NCBI GenBank assembly: GCA_003164075.1
Contig: PLRZ01000422.1
Coordinates: 1 to 10,934, forward strand
Length of the DNA stretch: 10,934 bases
Reading direction: 5' to 3'
Source of the DNA: Bryobacterales bacterium
GTDB lineage: Bacteria > Acidobacteriota > Terriglobia > Bryobacterales > Bryobacteraceae
Shown here: positions 1 to 7,478 of the stretch, piece after piece
Numbering within the stretch: the stretch's first letter is position 1
Layout: each line of letters starts with the position of its first letter
Notes under the pieces: generated by a model
What the model was told of the DNA's origin: nothing
What the model saw: the letters and a program-made list of their open reading frames with translations, nothing else
Database searches by the model: none
Program-made: the position numbers and the translations under genes

Positions 1-2
1 CC

Positions 3-134
3 GGCCACCTTGCCGTGATTGCCGACCAGGTGCTGCGCGAGGACCGGGAATTATTCGAGTTGACAGAAAGAAAGGACTTCTCCGTGGCCACTCTATCCGC
101 CAGGCTGGAAGGGGTTAACAGACATCTTCTATGA
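3..134 (+). CDS. C-terminal end of an unidentified upstream protein (partial)
   Basis: The third frame is open from the left edge for 43 codons and ends in TGA at 132-134. The visible tail is charged and looks helical (for example VLREDRELFELTERKDF), with protein-like composition, whereas the other two forward frames stop early or read as Arg/Gly-rich noise. The stop overlaps the ATG of the adaptor gene as ATGA, an arrangement typical of translational coupling, so this is probably an earlier gene of the same operon. Genes just ahead of RND operons are often regulators or other efflux parts, but I cannot assign a family from this tail. Confidence 0.6.
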   Translation, partial: GHLAVIADQVLREDRELFELTERKDFSVATLSARLEGVNRHLL

Positions 135-1351
135 GACTGAGAATCGCGGCGCTTCTCGCGCTGATTGCATGCCTCGGCGGGTGTTCCAGGACTCCGCCTG
201 TGAGTGCGGGGAACGGGAGTGAGCCGGAAAACATCCCAACGGTCGGAGTGACCTCCGTCACCCGCAAGCCGATGATGCGCCAACTCACGGTGTCCGCGGA
301 GCTGGTGCCGTACCAGGAGACCGACGTCTTCGCCAAGGAATCGGGCTATGTCAAGGATTTGCTGGTGGACTACGGCAGCCGGGTGAAGAAAGGCGAGTTG
401 ATGGCCGTGCTCGACATTCCGGAGTTGCAGATCCAGCTTAAGCAGGATGACGCCGCGATTGCCAATGCCAACGATGCGGTGACCCATGCGCACCATGAAG
501 TGGATCGGCTGGAGGCCCAGCTCGTCCCGCTGAAGGCGCAGGCAGACCGTCTGGCCGGAGTCGCCAAAACGCGTCCCGGCCTGGTGGCGCAACAGGAGAT
601 CGACGACGCGCAAGGCAAAGGTCTGGCAATGGCAGCCCAGGTGGAGTCCGGAAGATCTGCCTTGCAGGCGGCCGAGAGCCAGTGGGACGAGGCCAAGGCG
701 AAACTCGAGCGCGACAAAGCGCTCTTCGACTACGCCAGAATTACCGCGCCATTCGACGGCGTGGTGACGCAGCGCTACGCCAACCTGGGCGCCTTGATGC
801 AGGCCGGCACCAGCTCCAGCACGCAAGCCATGCCATTAGTTCGTCTCTCCCAGGACGATATCTTCCGCCTGGTCATTCCCGTACCCGAGTCCTATGTGAA
901 ATACATCCGCATCGGCGATCCCGTTCAGGTGCGCGTCACCTCTCTGGACAAGGTGGTGACCGGCACTGTGAAACGATTCTCCGCCGACGTTGCCGCCGAG
1001 ACCCGCACCATGCATACCGAGGTGGAGGTACTGAACCCGTCACACGTCCTTTTGCCGGGGCTCTACGCCGAGGCGACGCTTACCTTGGAACATAAGGACG
1101 CCGCCTTGTCTCTGCCTCTGCAAGCGGTGACTCAAGCGAACGGGAAGGCCACGGTCTTTCTTGTGGATGCTAATAACACCCTGCAGGAGCGAACCATTGC
1201 GACTGGACTGCAGACCGCCAACGACATCGAAATCGTAAGCGGCCTGAATCTTGGCGACCGGGTGGTGATCAGCGATCGCAGCGGTTTGAAAAGCGGCGCG
1301 CGCGTGAAACCGCAGGAAGTGGAAGTCCAAGAGTATCAAGGGGCACAGTAA
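131..1351 (+). CDS. RND efflux periplasmic adaptor (membrane-fusion protein), lipoprotein
   Basis: This 406-residue protein should bridge the inner-membrane pump and the outer-membrane channel in the periplasm. The N-terminus is a lipoprotein signal: Arg-containing start, hydrophobic core, then lipobox LGGC at residues 15-18, so Cys18 would be lipidated. About residues 68-100 form the first half-lipoyl motif (SGYVKDLLVDYGSRVKKGE). An Ala/Gln/Glu-rich helical hairpin follows (about 100-195), then the second half-lipoyl motif ITAPFDGVV starting at residue 204. The beta-barrel (about 230-310) and membrane-proximal domain (about 320-400) complete the family order, and the length is normal for HlyD/AcrA-like adaptors. 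The ATG overlaps the preceding stop and has no well-spaced Shine-Dalgarno, which fits translational coupling. Pump and channel genes follow on the same strand. Family is clear; substrate is not. Confidence 0.95.
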   Translation: MRLRIAALLALIACLGGCSRTPPVSAGNGSEPENIPTVGVTSVTRKPMMRQLTVSAELVPYQETDVFAKESGYVKDLLVDYGSRVKKGELMAVLDIPELQIQLKQDDAAIANANDAVTHAHHEVDRLEAQLVPLKAQADRLAGVAKTRPGLVAQQEIDDAQGKGLAMAAQVESGRSALQAAESQWDEAKAKLERDKALFDYARITAPFDGVVTQRYANLGALMQAGTSSSTQAMPLVRLSQDDIFRLVIPVPESYVKYIRIGDPVQVRVTSLDKVVTGTVKRFSADVAAETRTMHTEVEVLNPSHVLLPGLYAEATLTLEHKDAALSLPLQAVTQANGKATVFLVDANNTLQERTIATGLQTANDIEIVSGLNLGDRVVISDRSGLKSGARVKPQEVEVQEYQGAQ

Positions 1352-1358
1352 GGTTCTC

Positions 1359-1478
1359 ATGGCGCCATCCTCTATTCGGACTCCGGCCCGCCGCGTGCAT
1401 AGGCCGGCCCTTACAGCCAGCCCCGGCGATTTCCCTCTGCCGGGGCTGGCCTTTTTCCTGGAAACCACAGTCAAATAA
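1359..1478 (+). other. Possible 39-codon leader ORF across the adaptor-pump hairpin
   Basis: An ATG at 1359 opens 39 codons ending in TAA at 1476-1478, six bases before the pump start. A TAAGG Shine-Dalgarno-like sequence (1349-1353) overlaps the adaptor stop and sits five bases before this ATG. The frame runs through the whole terminator-like hairpin. The pump ATG itself has no Shine-Dalgarno, so translation of this frame could both prevent hairpin folding and feed ribosomes to the pump. The predicted peptide (begins MAPSSIRTPARR) resembles nothing I know. A frame this short arises easily by chance in GC-rich DNA, so this stays speculative. Confidence 0.25.
1416..1456 (+). terminator. Intrinsic-terminator-like hairpin inside the efflux operon
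   Basis: A perfect 12-base inverted repeat, GCCAGCCCCGGC (1416-1427) and GCCGGGGCTGGC (1439-1450), encloses an 11-base loop and is followed by C and five T residues (1452-1456). This is the form of a rho-independent terminator. It lies between two genes that should be co-expressed, so it more likely causes partial termination, attenuation or mRNA stabilisation than a full stop. The 1401-1410 segment (AGGCCGGCCC) can also pair with 1443-1452 over ten bases with one G-U, a competing fold for the same right arm. Confidence 0.75.
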
Positions 1479-1484
1479 CTACCC

Positions 1485-4400
1485 ATGCCACGTTTCTCCA
1501 TTCGAAATCCCCACTTCATCGTGGTCATCTGCCTGGCGCTGCTTGTTATCGGTGTCACTAGTGTCGCCCGCATGCCGGTGGATCTGTTTCCGACCATCAA
1601 CATGCCGGAAGTCATCGTGGCCACCTTCTATAACGGCATGCCCCCCGTCGATATCGAAACGGACATCACCAATCCGCTGGAACGCTTCTTCACGCTCGCC
1701 GCCGGCATGGACCACATGGAGTCGCGTTCCCTGCTGGGCGTCAGCATGATCAAAGCCTACTTTCAGCCGGGCACCAACGCCGACGCGGATGTGACCGCGC
1801 TCTCCAACCTGGCATTGGCCGATTTGAAGCGCTTGCCGCCGGGCACTCTGCCGCCCGTGGTGTTGAAGTTCGATGCCTCCAGCCTGCCGGTATGCCTGGT
1901 GACGATTAAAGGCGAAGGGCTCACCGAGACGCAACTGCATGACCTCGCCCAATTCCAGATTCGCAACCAGATCGCCAGAGTGAACGGCGCCGAGATCCCC
2001 GGCGTGTTCGGCGGTAAGTACCGCCAGGCGATGATTTATGTGGACCCCTACAAGCTGTTTTCGCGCCAGTTGAGCGTGATGGATGTAGTGAACGCGGTCA
2101 ATAACAGCAACCTGATTCTGCCGGCCGGCGATGTCAAGATCGGACCGAGCGATTACTATATCTATTCCAACAGCTTAGTCAAAAACGTCAAGGACTTGAA
2201 CGACTTGCCCTTGAAAACCGTGGGCACTAAGTGGGTCACGGTCGGGGATGTGGGCGACGCCCAGGACGCCAGCCAGTTGCAGTACAACATCGTGCGTATC
2301 GATGGCCAGAAGTCGGCCTATATTCCCATCATGAAGCAGGGCGGCGACACCAACACCATCCAAGTGGTCAACGACGTCCGCACGCTTACCGGCAAGCTTT
2401 TCGATCTGCCCAAGCAGTTGAAGACCGCCATCGCATTCGACCAGTCGGTCTTCGTAAAGCAAGCCCTGAGCACCGTGCTCCATGAGGGCCTGATGGGACT
2501 GGTGCTCACCGGCATCATGATCCTGATCTTCCTGGGAAGCCCGCGGGCCACCGTGGCGGTGCTGTTATCCATCCCCATCTCCGCCTTGGCCACGGTAGTG
2601 GTCCTTTATATGTTGGGCAGCACTATTAACACCATGATTCTAGGTGGCCTGGCCCTGGCATTTTCCCGCGTCATCGATAACTCCGTGATCTCGCTGGAAA
2701 ATATATATCGCCACCTGGAATTGGGCGAAGCCCCCGCCGTGGCCGCAGAACAGGGAGGCGCGGAAGTAAACCTCGCCGTCCTGGCGGCGACGCTGGTGGA
2801 CGTGGTCGACTTCTTCCCGGTAACGCTGCTCATCGGAGTCAGTAAGTTCCTGTTCTCGTCGCTGGCCCTGGCATTTTGCCTGTCGCTGCTGGCCTCGTTT
2901 GTAGTGGCGATGACGGTGATTCCGCTTTTCTGTTCCAAGTTTCTCAAGGCAGTTCCTCATGCTCACGCCGAAGGCACCACCGAACAGACGCCCACCGAAC
3001 GCGGCTTCAACGCCTGGTTCAACCGTATGTTCAATATCGTGCTGGATCTCTACGAGCGTTGGGTGCGCCGCGCCCTGAAGCAGCCGGGCCTGACGGTGGC
3101 TGCGTTGATGGGCCTGTTCGTTGCGAGTCTGGGGATCTATCCGTTTTTGGGCCGGGCCTTCTTCCCGCGAACCGACGCCGGACAATTCACGCTCAATGTG
3201 AAAGTGCCTACCGGGAGCCGCATTGAAGTGACGGACCAGTACGTAGCCAAAATCGAGGATCTGATCCGGCACAATGTTCCTCCCGCCGAACTGAAGATGA
3301 TCGTTTCGAATATCGGAGTGGTGAACGACTTTTCTTCGCTCTATACTTCCAATGCCGGAATGTACACCGCCACTATTCAGGTCGCTCTGAACGAGGGCCA
3401 CAAAGGGAGCAGCCTGGATTATATGGAAAAGGTCAAGAACCAATTGGTTGCGCAATTTCCCGATGTCCGGGCGTTCTTCCAGAGCGGCTCGATGGTGGAT
3501 GCCATCCTCAATTCGGGCATGCCCGCGCCCATCGACGTGCAGGTCAACACGCACGACCTGGACCTTACTTACGGCACGGCGCAGGATCTGGCCCGCCGCT
3601 TCCACCAACTGCCCGGAGTCGGGCAGATCTACATTCCGCAGGACATGAATTATCCGGCCATTCGTTTGAATATCGACCGCGTGCACGCGGGGGAACTGGG
3701 GCTTACCCAAAAGGACATCGTCGATAACGTCATCACGGCTTTGAATTCCAATACCATGATCGCCCCCAACTATTGGGTGGACTACGCCAGCGGCAACGAT
3801 TACTTTTTGAGCGTCCAGTATGCCGAGCACGGACGGGCGGCCATTCACAACTTAGTCGATCTGAAGTCGATCCCTTTGCGGGCGCCCAATCTGAAGGAGC
3901 CCACCACGCTCGATACCGTGGTAAATCTTGAATACCTCCAGTCCCCGACGGAGATCGATCACTACCAGATCCAGCGCGTAGTCGACATCTATGTCACGCC
4001 GCAGGGCGAGGATTTGGGCAAGCTGACCAGCGCGATCCAGAAGACCATCGTAAACGCGAAGCTGCCCTCGAATGTCCGCGTGGACCTCCGCGGCATGGTG
4101 GACGGCATGAATAAGTCGTTTACCAGTTTCGCCTACGGCTTCGGCATATCGTTTGTCCTGCTGATCCTGATCCTGATCGCCCAGTTCCGTTCCTTTATCG
4201 ACCCCATTCTGATCATGCTGGCGATTCCCATGGGCTTCATCGGCGTGCTGATCATTTTGCCGTTGACCCACACCACCCTGAACGTGATGTCGCTGATGGG
4301 CGTGCTGATGTTGATCGGCATCGCCGATTCCAACAGCATTCTGATCGTGGACTTCGCCCATAAGTTGGAAGAGCAGGGCATGAGCGTGCTGGACGCCGTA

Positions 4401-4634
4401 GTTACCGCGTGCCGCGTCCGCCTGCGGCCGATTCTCATGACTTCGCTGGCGACAATTATCGGAATGATTCCCATGGCCATGAATCTGGGCGAAGGTGGCG
4501 AGCAGTATACGCCGATGGCCCGCGCGATTATCGGGGGCCTGACCTCGTCGGTGCTCCTCACGGTGTTCATCGTGCCAGCCGCCTACCTGCTGGTATACGG
4601 CCGGAGACGGCCGGTTACGATTCCCCAAGCATGA
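1485..4634 (+). CDS. RND efflux inner-membrane permease (HAE1-like/AcrB family)
   Basis: This 1049-residue protein is the proton-driven pump of the tripartite system. The layout is classic RND: a first membrane helix near residues 10-28, a large periplasmic porter loop, helices 2-6 near 330-480, a second helix and loop from about 530, and helices 8-12 near 865-1035. Family signatures are visible: RMPVDLFPTINMPEVIV near the N-terminus, the TM4 segment IDNSVISLENIYRHLE, and RVRLRPILMTSLATIIGMIP near the C-terminus. Aligned by eye with AcrB, D407 is kept (D398), D408 is N399 and K940 is S949, with an extra Asp at 948. The relay therefore differs from AcrB, though D-N at TM4 occurs in other RND branches. 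No Shine-Dalgarno precedes the ATG. Drug or lipid export is likelier than metal export, but the substrate is unknown. Confidence 0.96.
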   Translation: MPRFSIRNPHFIVVICLALLVIGVTSVARMPVDLFPTINMPEVIVATFYNGMPPVDIETDITNPLERFFTLAAGMDHMESRSLLGVSMIKAYFQPGTNADADVTALSNLALADLKRLPPGTLPPVVLKFDASSLPVCLVTIKGEGLTETQLHDLAQFQIRNQIARVNGAEIPGVFGGKYRQAMIYVDPYKLFSRQLSVMDVVNAVNNSNLILPAGDVKIGPSDYYIYSNSLVKNVKDLNDLPLKTVGTKWVTVGDVGDAQDASQLQYNIVRIDGQKSAYIPIMKQGGDTNTIQVVNDVRTLTGKLFDLPKQLKTAIAFDQSVFVKQALSTVLHEGLMGLVLTGIMILIFLGSPRATVAVLLSIPISALATVVVLYMLGSTINTMILGGLALAFSRVIDNSVISLENIYRHLELGEAPAVAAEQGGAEVNLAVLAATLVDVVDFFPVTLLIGVSKFLFSSLALAFCLSLLASFVVAMTVIPLFCSKFLKAVPHAHAEGTTEQTPTERGFNAWFNRMFNIVLDLYERWVRRALKQPGLTVAALMGLFVASLGIYPFLGRAFFPRTDAGQFTLNVKVPTGSRIEVTDQYVAKIEDLIRHNVPPAELKMIVSNIGVVNDFSSLYTSNAGMYTATIQVALNEGHKGSSLDYMEKVKNQLVAQFPDVRAFFQSGSMVDAILNSGMPAPIDVQVNTHDLDLTYGTAQDLARRFHQLPGVGQIYIPQDMNYPAIRLNIDRVHAGELGLTQKDIVDNVITALNSNTMIAPNYWVDYASGNDYFLSVQYAEHGRAAIHNLVDLKSIPLRAPNLKEPTTLDTVVNLEYLQSPTEIDHYQIQRVVDIYVTPQGEDLGKLTSAIQKTIVNAKLPSNVRVDLRGMVDGMNKSFTSFAYGFGISFVLLILILIAQFRSFIDPILIMLAIPMGFIGVLIILPLTHTTLNVMSLMGVLMLIGIADSNSILIVDFAHKLEEQGMSVLDAVVTACRVRLRPILMTSLATIIGMIPMAMNLGEGGEQYTPMARAIIGGLTSSVLLTVFIVPAAYLLVYGRRRPVTIPQA

Positions 4635-4670
4635 GGACCACATTTAACCAACACCGCTTGCCGGCGCGCG

Positions 4671-4688
4671 CGGCTCCATACAGAGCCG
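4671..4688 (+). repeat. Small inverted repeat between pump and channel genes
   Basis: CGGCTC (4671-4676) and GAGCCG (4683-4688) can form a six-base stem with a six-base loop in the 97-base gap. No T run follows, so it is not an intrinsic terminator. It may only be a stabilising stem. The channel gene has its own Shine-Dalgarno, AGGGAG at 4720-4725, six bases before its ATG. Confidence 0.25.
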
Positions 4689-4731
4689 GGCCCAAAGGGC
4701 ACCCCGTAAGGGAGCGGTCAGGGAGCCATCA

Positions 4732-6033
4732 ATGAAAACTTTCTCTCACGCACTCTTACTGGCGGCGAGCGTGGCGCGCTGCGTCCTGGCGCAACCCGCC
4801 CCGACGAAACTGACTCTGCAGGATGCCGAGACGCAGGCGCTGAAGAATCACCCCCGCGTGCAGGCGGCGCAACACGTCCAGTCCGCCATGAACCAGCGGA
4901 TCGACGAAACGCGGTCGGCGTATTACCCCACGCTGTCCGGCGACGTTACCGGTTCGCAGGCGAATCCCCGGGCGCGCCTCGGCGCGGGCTATCTGAACGA
5001 CCCCAGCCTTTTCAACCGCGTCGGACAGGGCATCACGCTCAGCCAATTGATTACCGATTCGGGCCGCACGCCGAACCTGGTGGCCAGCTCCCGCCTGCAG
5101 GCCGGCGCTGCCGAGCAGACCGTGCAAGCTACTAAGTACGATGTGCTGGTGCGCGTCAACCAGGCATATTTCGGAACCTTGCGCGCACAGGCCCTGGTCA
5201 AAGTGGCCCAGGAGACCCGGGCGGCGCGCCAGTTGCTGGTGGACCAGGTGACCGCGCTGTATAACAACAAGCTGCGCTCGGAAGTGGATGTCGCCTTCGT
5301 AGCAGTGGAACTGGCGAATGCGAAGTTGTTGGTGTTGCAGGCTGACGACCAGGTACAACAGGCATTCGCCGAATTGACGCGGGCCCTCGGTTCGCAGGAC
5401 GGGGCCACCTACCAATTGGCGGACGAACCCCTGCCCCCCAGCCCTCCGCTGAAAGTGGAAGATCTGGTGCAGCAGGCGCTGAGCGCCCGGCCGGAACTCG
5501 CCAGCCTGCAACTGAACCGTGACGCCGCTTACAAGTTTGAACGCGCCGAGAGGGACCTGGCCCTGCCGACGGCCAACTTCATCGGCGTGGGCGGCTACAT
5601 GCCGTACATCTCGCAATTGTCCCTGCCGCGCGTGACACCGCCCGAATACGAAGGAGTCGCGGTCAACGTCGAGATTCCGATCTTCAACGGCGGACTGTTC
5701 AAGGCGCGCCGGGAGGAAGCGCACTACCGGGCTATGGAAGCCGACCAGCGGCTGCGCGACGAGGCGGAGGCCATCGCGCGCGACGTAAGGACGGCGTGGG
5801 CTGGCGCGTCGACCGCGTACCAGCGTCTCGATGTGACCGCGGAACTGGTGCGGCAGGCCAACCTGGCACAGCAACTGGCGCAGGGCCGCTACGATCTTGG
5901 CCTGTCCACGATCGTGGAACTGACGCAGGCGCTGTTGAACGTCACCTCGGCGGACATTCAAAACATGAACGCGAAATACGACTATCAGAGCCAGTACGCC
6001 ACGCTGCAATACACCATGGGAGCCTTGCGCTGA
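4732..6033 (+). CDS. TolC-type outer-membrane efflux protein (OEP family)
   Basis: This 433-residue protein should be the outer-membrane exit duct for the adaptor and pump upstream. The N-terminus is a Sec signal peptide with likely cleavage after Ala20 (VLA|QP); Cys17 is preceded by Arg, so it is not a lipobox. The mature protein has the two-fold repeat of the OEP family: LTLQDAETQALKNHPRVQAA opens the first repeat and VEDLVQQALSARPELASLQ the second. Long Ala/Gln-rich helices follow each, and the family motif near GRYDLGLSTIVELTQAL lies close to the C-terminus. The segment VEIPIFNGGLFKARREEA matches the usual start of the last helix pair. The start is supported by AGGGAG at 4720-4725. Position after adaptor and pump fits the usual operon order. 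Confidence 0.94.
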   Translation: MKTFSHALLLAASVARCVLAQPAPTKLTLQDAETQALKNHPRVQAAQHVQSAMNQRIDETRSAYYPTLSGDVTGSQANPRARLGAGYLNDPSLFNRVGQGITLSQLITDSGRTPNLVASSRLQAGAAEQTVQATKYDVLVRVNQAYFGTLRAQALVKVAQETRAARQLLVDQVTALYNNKLRSEVDVAFVAVELANAKLLVLQADDQVQQAFAELTRALGSQDGATYQLADEPLPPSPPLKVEDLVQQALSARPELASLQLNRDAAYKFERAERDLALPTANFIGVGGYMPYISQLSLPRVTPPEYEGVAVNVEIPIFNGGLFKARREEAHYRAMEADQRLRDEAEAIARDVRTAWAGASTAYQRLDVTAELVRQANLAQQLAQGRYDLGLSTIVELTQALLNVTSADIQNMNAKYDYQSQYATLQYTMGALR

Positions 6034-6038
6034 CGCCT

Positions 6039-6224
6039 ATGATCGGGGAAAGAAGCGGCATCGGGAAACGGGCCTTCTGGGATCTGACGATCTGGGGCGC
6101 GGGCTTGGTCTACCTGGCCCTGGTTTTGTTCGTGAACCTGGACAGCCCGCTATTCGGACTGCTGTTAATTGTCCTGGCGGCGTATCAATTGCTTGAGCCT
6201 CATAGACACAAGCGCGCGAGGTAG
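6039..6224 (+). CDS. Small two-helix membrane protein, end of efflux operon
   Basis: ATG at 6039 follows the channel gene stop by five bases and opens 61 codons ending in TAG. The peptide has a short charged N-terminus (GERSGIGKR), a first hydrophobic stretch at about residues 19-33, a short turn with Asn-Leu-Asp-Ser-Pro, a second hydrophobic stretch at about 37-52, and a basic tail (HRHKRAR). This fits a two-pass inner-membrane protein with both ends in the cytoplasm by the positive-inside rule. No Shine-Dalgarno is seen, so translation would depend on coupling to the channel gene. I do not recognise a family. It could be an accessory subunit of the pump or unrelated. Confidence 0.6.
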   Translation: MIGERSGIGKRAFWDLTIWGAGLVYLALVLFVNLDSPLFGLLLIVLAAYQLLEPHRHKRAR

Positions 6225-6668
6225 CGCCTATTAACCGACGAAGGGATGCTGGGCTTATGAAGTGCTCCTTTGGGGCGTGGATCACTCTTCTCGCCGCAGC
6301 GGCCTGGGGGCAGGATGAACCATGAGGCGTTCCCGTTTTCCCGCCGTAACCGATCCACTTTGCATTATATTCGTCAACTCGCCCGAGAGGATAGCGTTCA
6401 CGCCATAGATCACACAAAGAAAAACCAGGAACTGGGGGCGGCATCGGGATATGAGGCCGGCACTCGCGCCGGTTGTCGTGAAAGAGCAATGATCTTTGTA
6501 AGGCGCCTGAAGTGTTTGGCGGCGGGGTGGCCGCGAAGGCTCGGTGCGGCGAGCACTCCTAAAAGGGCCGTCTGGCTTGACCCCGCCATAAGGATAAAGT
6601 TGTCAATCTGCAATGGAAGAACGCCGGAGAGCACCGTCCTTCATTGTCCGCGTGTACGTAAGACGTAG
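6225..6668. other. Gene-poor stretch between converging units
   Basis: This 444-base stretch separates the + strand efflux operon from the - strand secreted-protein gene. A + strand frame is open over 6270-6668, but it has no Shine-Dalgarno, no recognisable domain and an Arg-rich composition typical of chance frames. Present are a signal-peptide-like fragment at 6257-6325, a short inverted repeat with G-U extensions near 6455-6474 (core CCGGC/GCCGG), and TACGT-AAG-ACGTA at 6655-6667 just beyond the secreted gene's stop. Neither repeat has a T run. No terminator for either unit is evident. Confidence 0.5.
6257..6325 (+). pseudogene. Signal-peptide stump of a lost secreted-protein gene (or tiny peptide)
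   Basis: ATG at 6257 opens 22 codons ending in TGA at 6323. The peptide starts Met-Lys-Cys, has a hydrophobic core (AWITLLAAAA) and ends in a good signal-peptidase site followed by acidic residues (AWG|QDEP). That is a full Sec signal peptide with almost nothing after it. AAGGG at 6241-6245 lies upstream at a long spacing of 11 bases. I see no continuation of a mature domain in the other two frames, so a deletion is likelier than a single frameshift. It could also be a chance frame. Confidence 0.35.
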
Positions 6669-7379
6669 TCAGAAGGTGAAGCCAAATGCGAGCGCGATGT
6701 TCATCCAGCGGTCGGTCGTGTTGTTCGCGAGCACACTGGGGACACGTAGCCCGTTTGTTGGGCCGGCATATTGAACCGTGCTCCCAACCCATAAACTGAG
6801 GCTCGTGCCCAGGGAGTAGCTCCTGGTGGTCAAGCCGTCACCCCAACCACCGGGGGATGTGCAGCTATAGCAGGTCGGCGAATAGCCGCCACGATTATCT
6901 CTCGAGTTGCGAAAATACCCGGTGCCACCGCTGCCGGAGAAGTCAATTCGCTTGAGCGGCTCAGGGATGTAAATCAAGCTGCCAAGCGGCATCGTAAACT
7001 CGTGATTGCCGCCCTGGAGAATGCCGAAATCCGTTATCTCTGCATTCTGTTTATTCGCTAACCCGAGTACAATCCCCGGACCAGAATCGGCCTGAACGAG
7101 GCCTTTGAATCCTCCGGTGACCGGCGGCGCGGTAGCGAGGAGGTTGGCGGCATTTCTCACGGGAGCGGCGGTGTGGAGGCCCACGGCAATTTTGTTGGGA
7201 AGGGACTCGCCACCTTGAGCAAATGCCGGCGACACGGCGAACAACAAGCCGCCCAAGGCGAAGACCGTGCCTGCCATGGCCACGGCCATGAGGCGCGACC
7301 GCACATTGAAGAAAGGCTCTTCATCGCCACCTGAAAGACTCGCACAATCGGGATGTTGACCTTTTTGAAGGTGGGCCAC
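6669..7379 (-). CDS. Secreted protein of unknown function with outer-membrane-like C-terminus
   Basis: The frame stops with TGA at 6669-6671. I chose the GTG at 7379-7377 because AGGAGG lies ten bases upstream (7395-7390), giving 236 residues. Other options are ATG at 7415, with no Shine-Dalgarno, and GTG at 7304, which gives a normal-length signal peptide. A clear signal follows: basic VRSRLM, hydrophobic core, and SPAFA|QGG with cleavage after about residue 54. The mature part is rich in Gly, Ser, Asn and Pro and has a Cys pair (CYSC). Its last strands alternate polar and hydrophobic residues (SYSLGTSLSLWVG; MNIALAFGFTF) and end in Phe, as in outer-membrane beta-barrels. It seems too short and unpatterned for a certain barrel call. 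A DksA-like gene lies upstream on the same strand. I do not recognise a family. Confidence 0.6.
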   Translation of the reverse strand: MAHLQKGQHPDCASLSGGDEEPFFNVRSRLMAVAMAGTVFALGGLLFAVSPAFAQGGESLPNKIAVGLHTAAPVRNAANLLATAPPVTGGFKGLVQADSGPGIVLGLANKQNAEITDFGILQGGNHEFTMPLGSLIYIPEPLKRIDFSGSGGTGYFRNSRDNRGGYSPTCYSCTSPGGWGDGLTTRSYSLGTSLSLWVGSTVQYAGPTNGLRVPSVLANNTTDRWMNIALAFGFTF

Positions 7380-7389
7380 GATCTGTTTT

Positions 7390-7395
7390 CCTCCT
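7390..7395 (-). promoter_or_regulatory. Consensus Shine-Dalgarno deciding the secreted-protein start
   Basis: On the minus strand AGGAGG occurs here, ten bases before GTG at 7379. It is the strongest such site in the window, so it argues against the upstream ATG at 7415. It could be chance, since it also encodes Gly-Gly if translation starts at 7415. Confidence 0.45.
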
Positions 7396-7430
7396 GTTAT
7401 CAGTATGCTTTTCATTGTTTGGTGATCGTA

Positions 7431-7446
7431 CTGGGAGAACTCCCAG
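7431..7446. promoter_or_regulatory. Palindrome CTGGGAG-AA-CTCCCAG, candidate operator
   Basis: A perfect inverted repeat with seven-base arms and a two-base centre lies in the gap between the DksA-like stop and the secreted-protein start. Fourteen of its 16 bases recur at 10291-10306, ahead of the receiver-only gene. No T run follows on either strand, so it is not a terminator. The size and symmetry fit binding by a dimeric regulator. A LuxR/NarL-type regulator is encoded nearby, which makes it a candidate, not a proven partner. Confidence 0.55.
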
Positions 7447-7478
7447 CCTTTCTCCGCGGACTGTAAATGCCTGCTGGA

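Noticed and set aside
2640..3848. Long open minus-strand frame (402 codons) opposite the RND permease
   Set aside because: It lies wholly inside a clearly recognised RND gene, with no domain or ribosome site; it is a shadow of GC-rich codon use.
4756..6009. Long open minus-strand frame (417 codons) opposite the TolC-type gene
   Set aside because: Its His/Arg/Gln-rich, low-complexity translation has no domains and mirrors codon bias of the real gene on the other strand.
6270..6668. Plus-strand 132-codon frame in the gene-poor stretch
   Set aside because: No Shine-Dalgarno, Arg-rich chance-like composition, and no recognisable domain. A minus-strand frame over the same DNA (6410-6634) looks no better; I considered a decayed transposase end but saw no motif to support it.
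7431..7446. Reading the palindrome as an intrinsic terminator for the DksA-like gene
   Set aside because: The loop would be only two bases and no T tract follows on either strand; an operator is the better reading.
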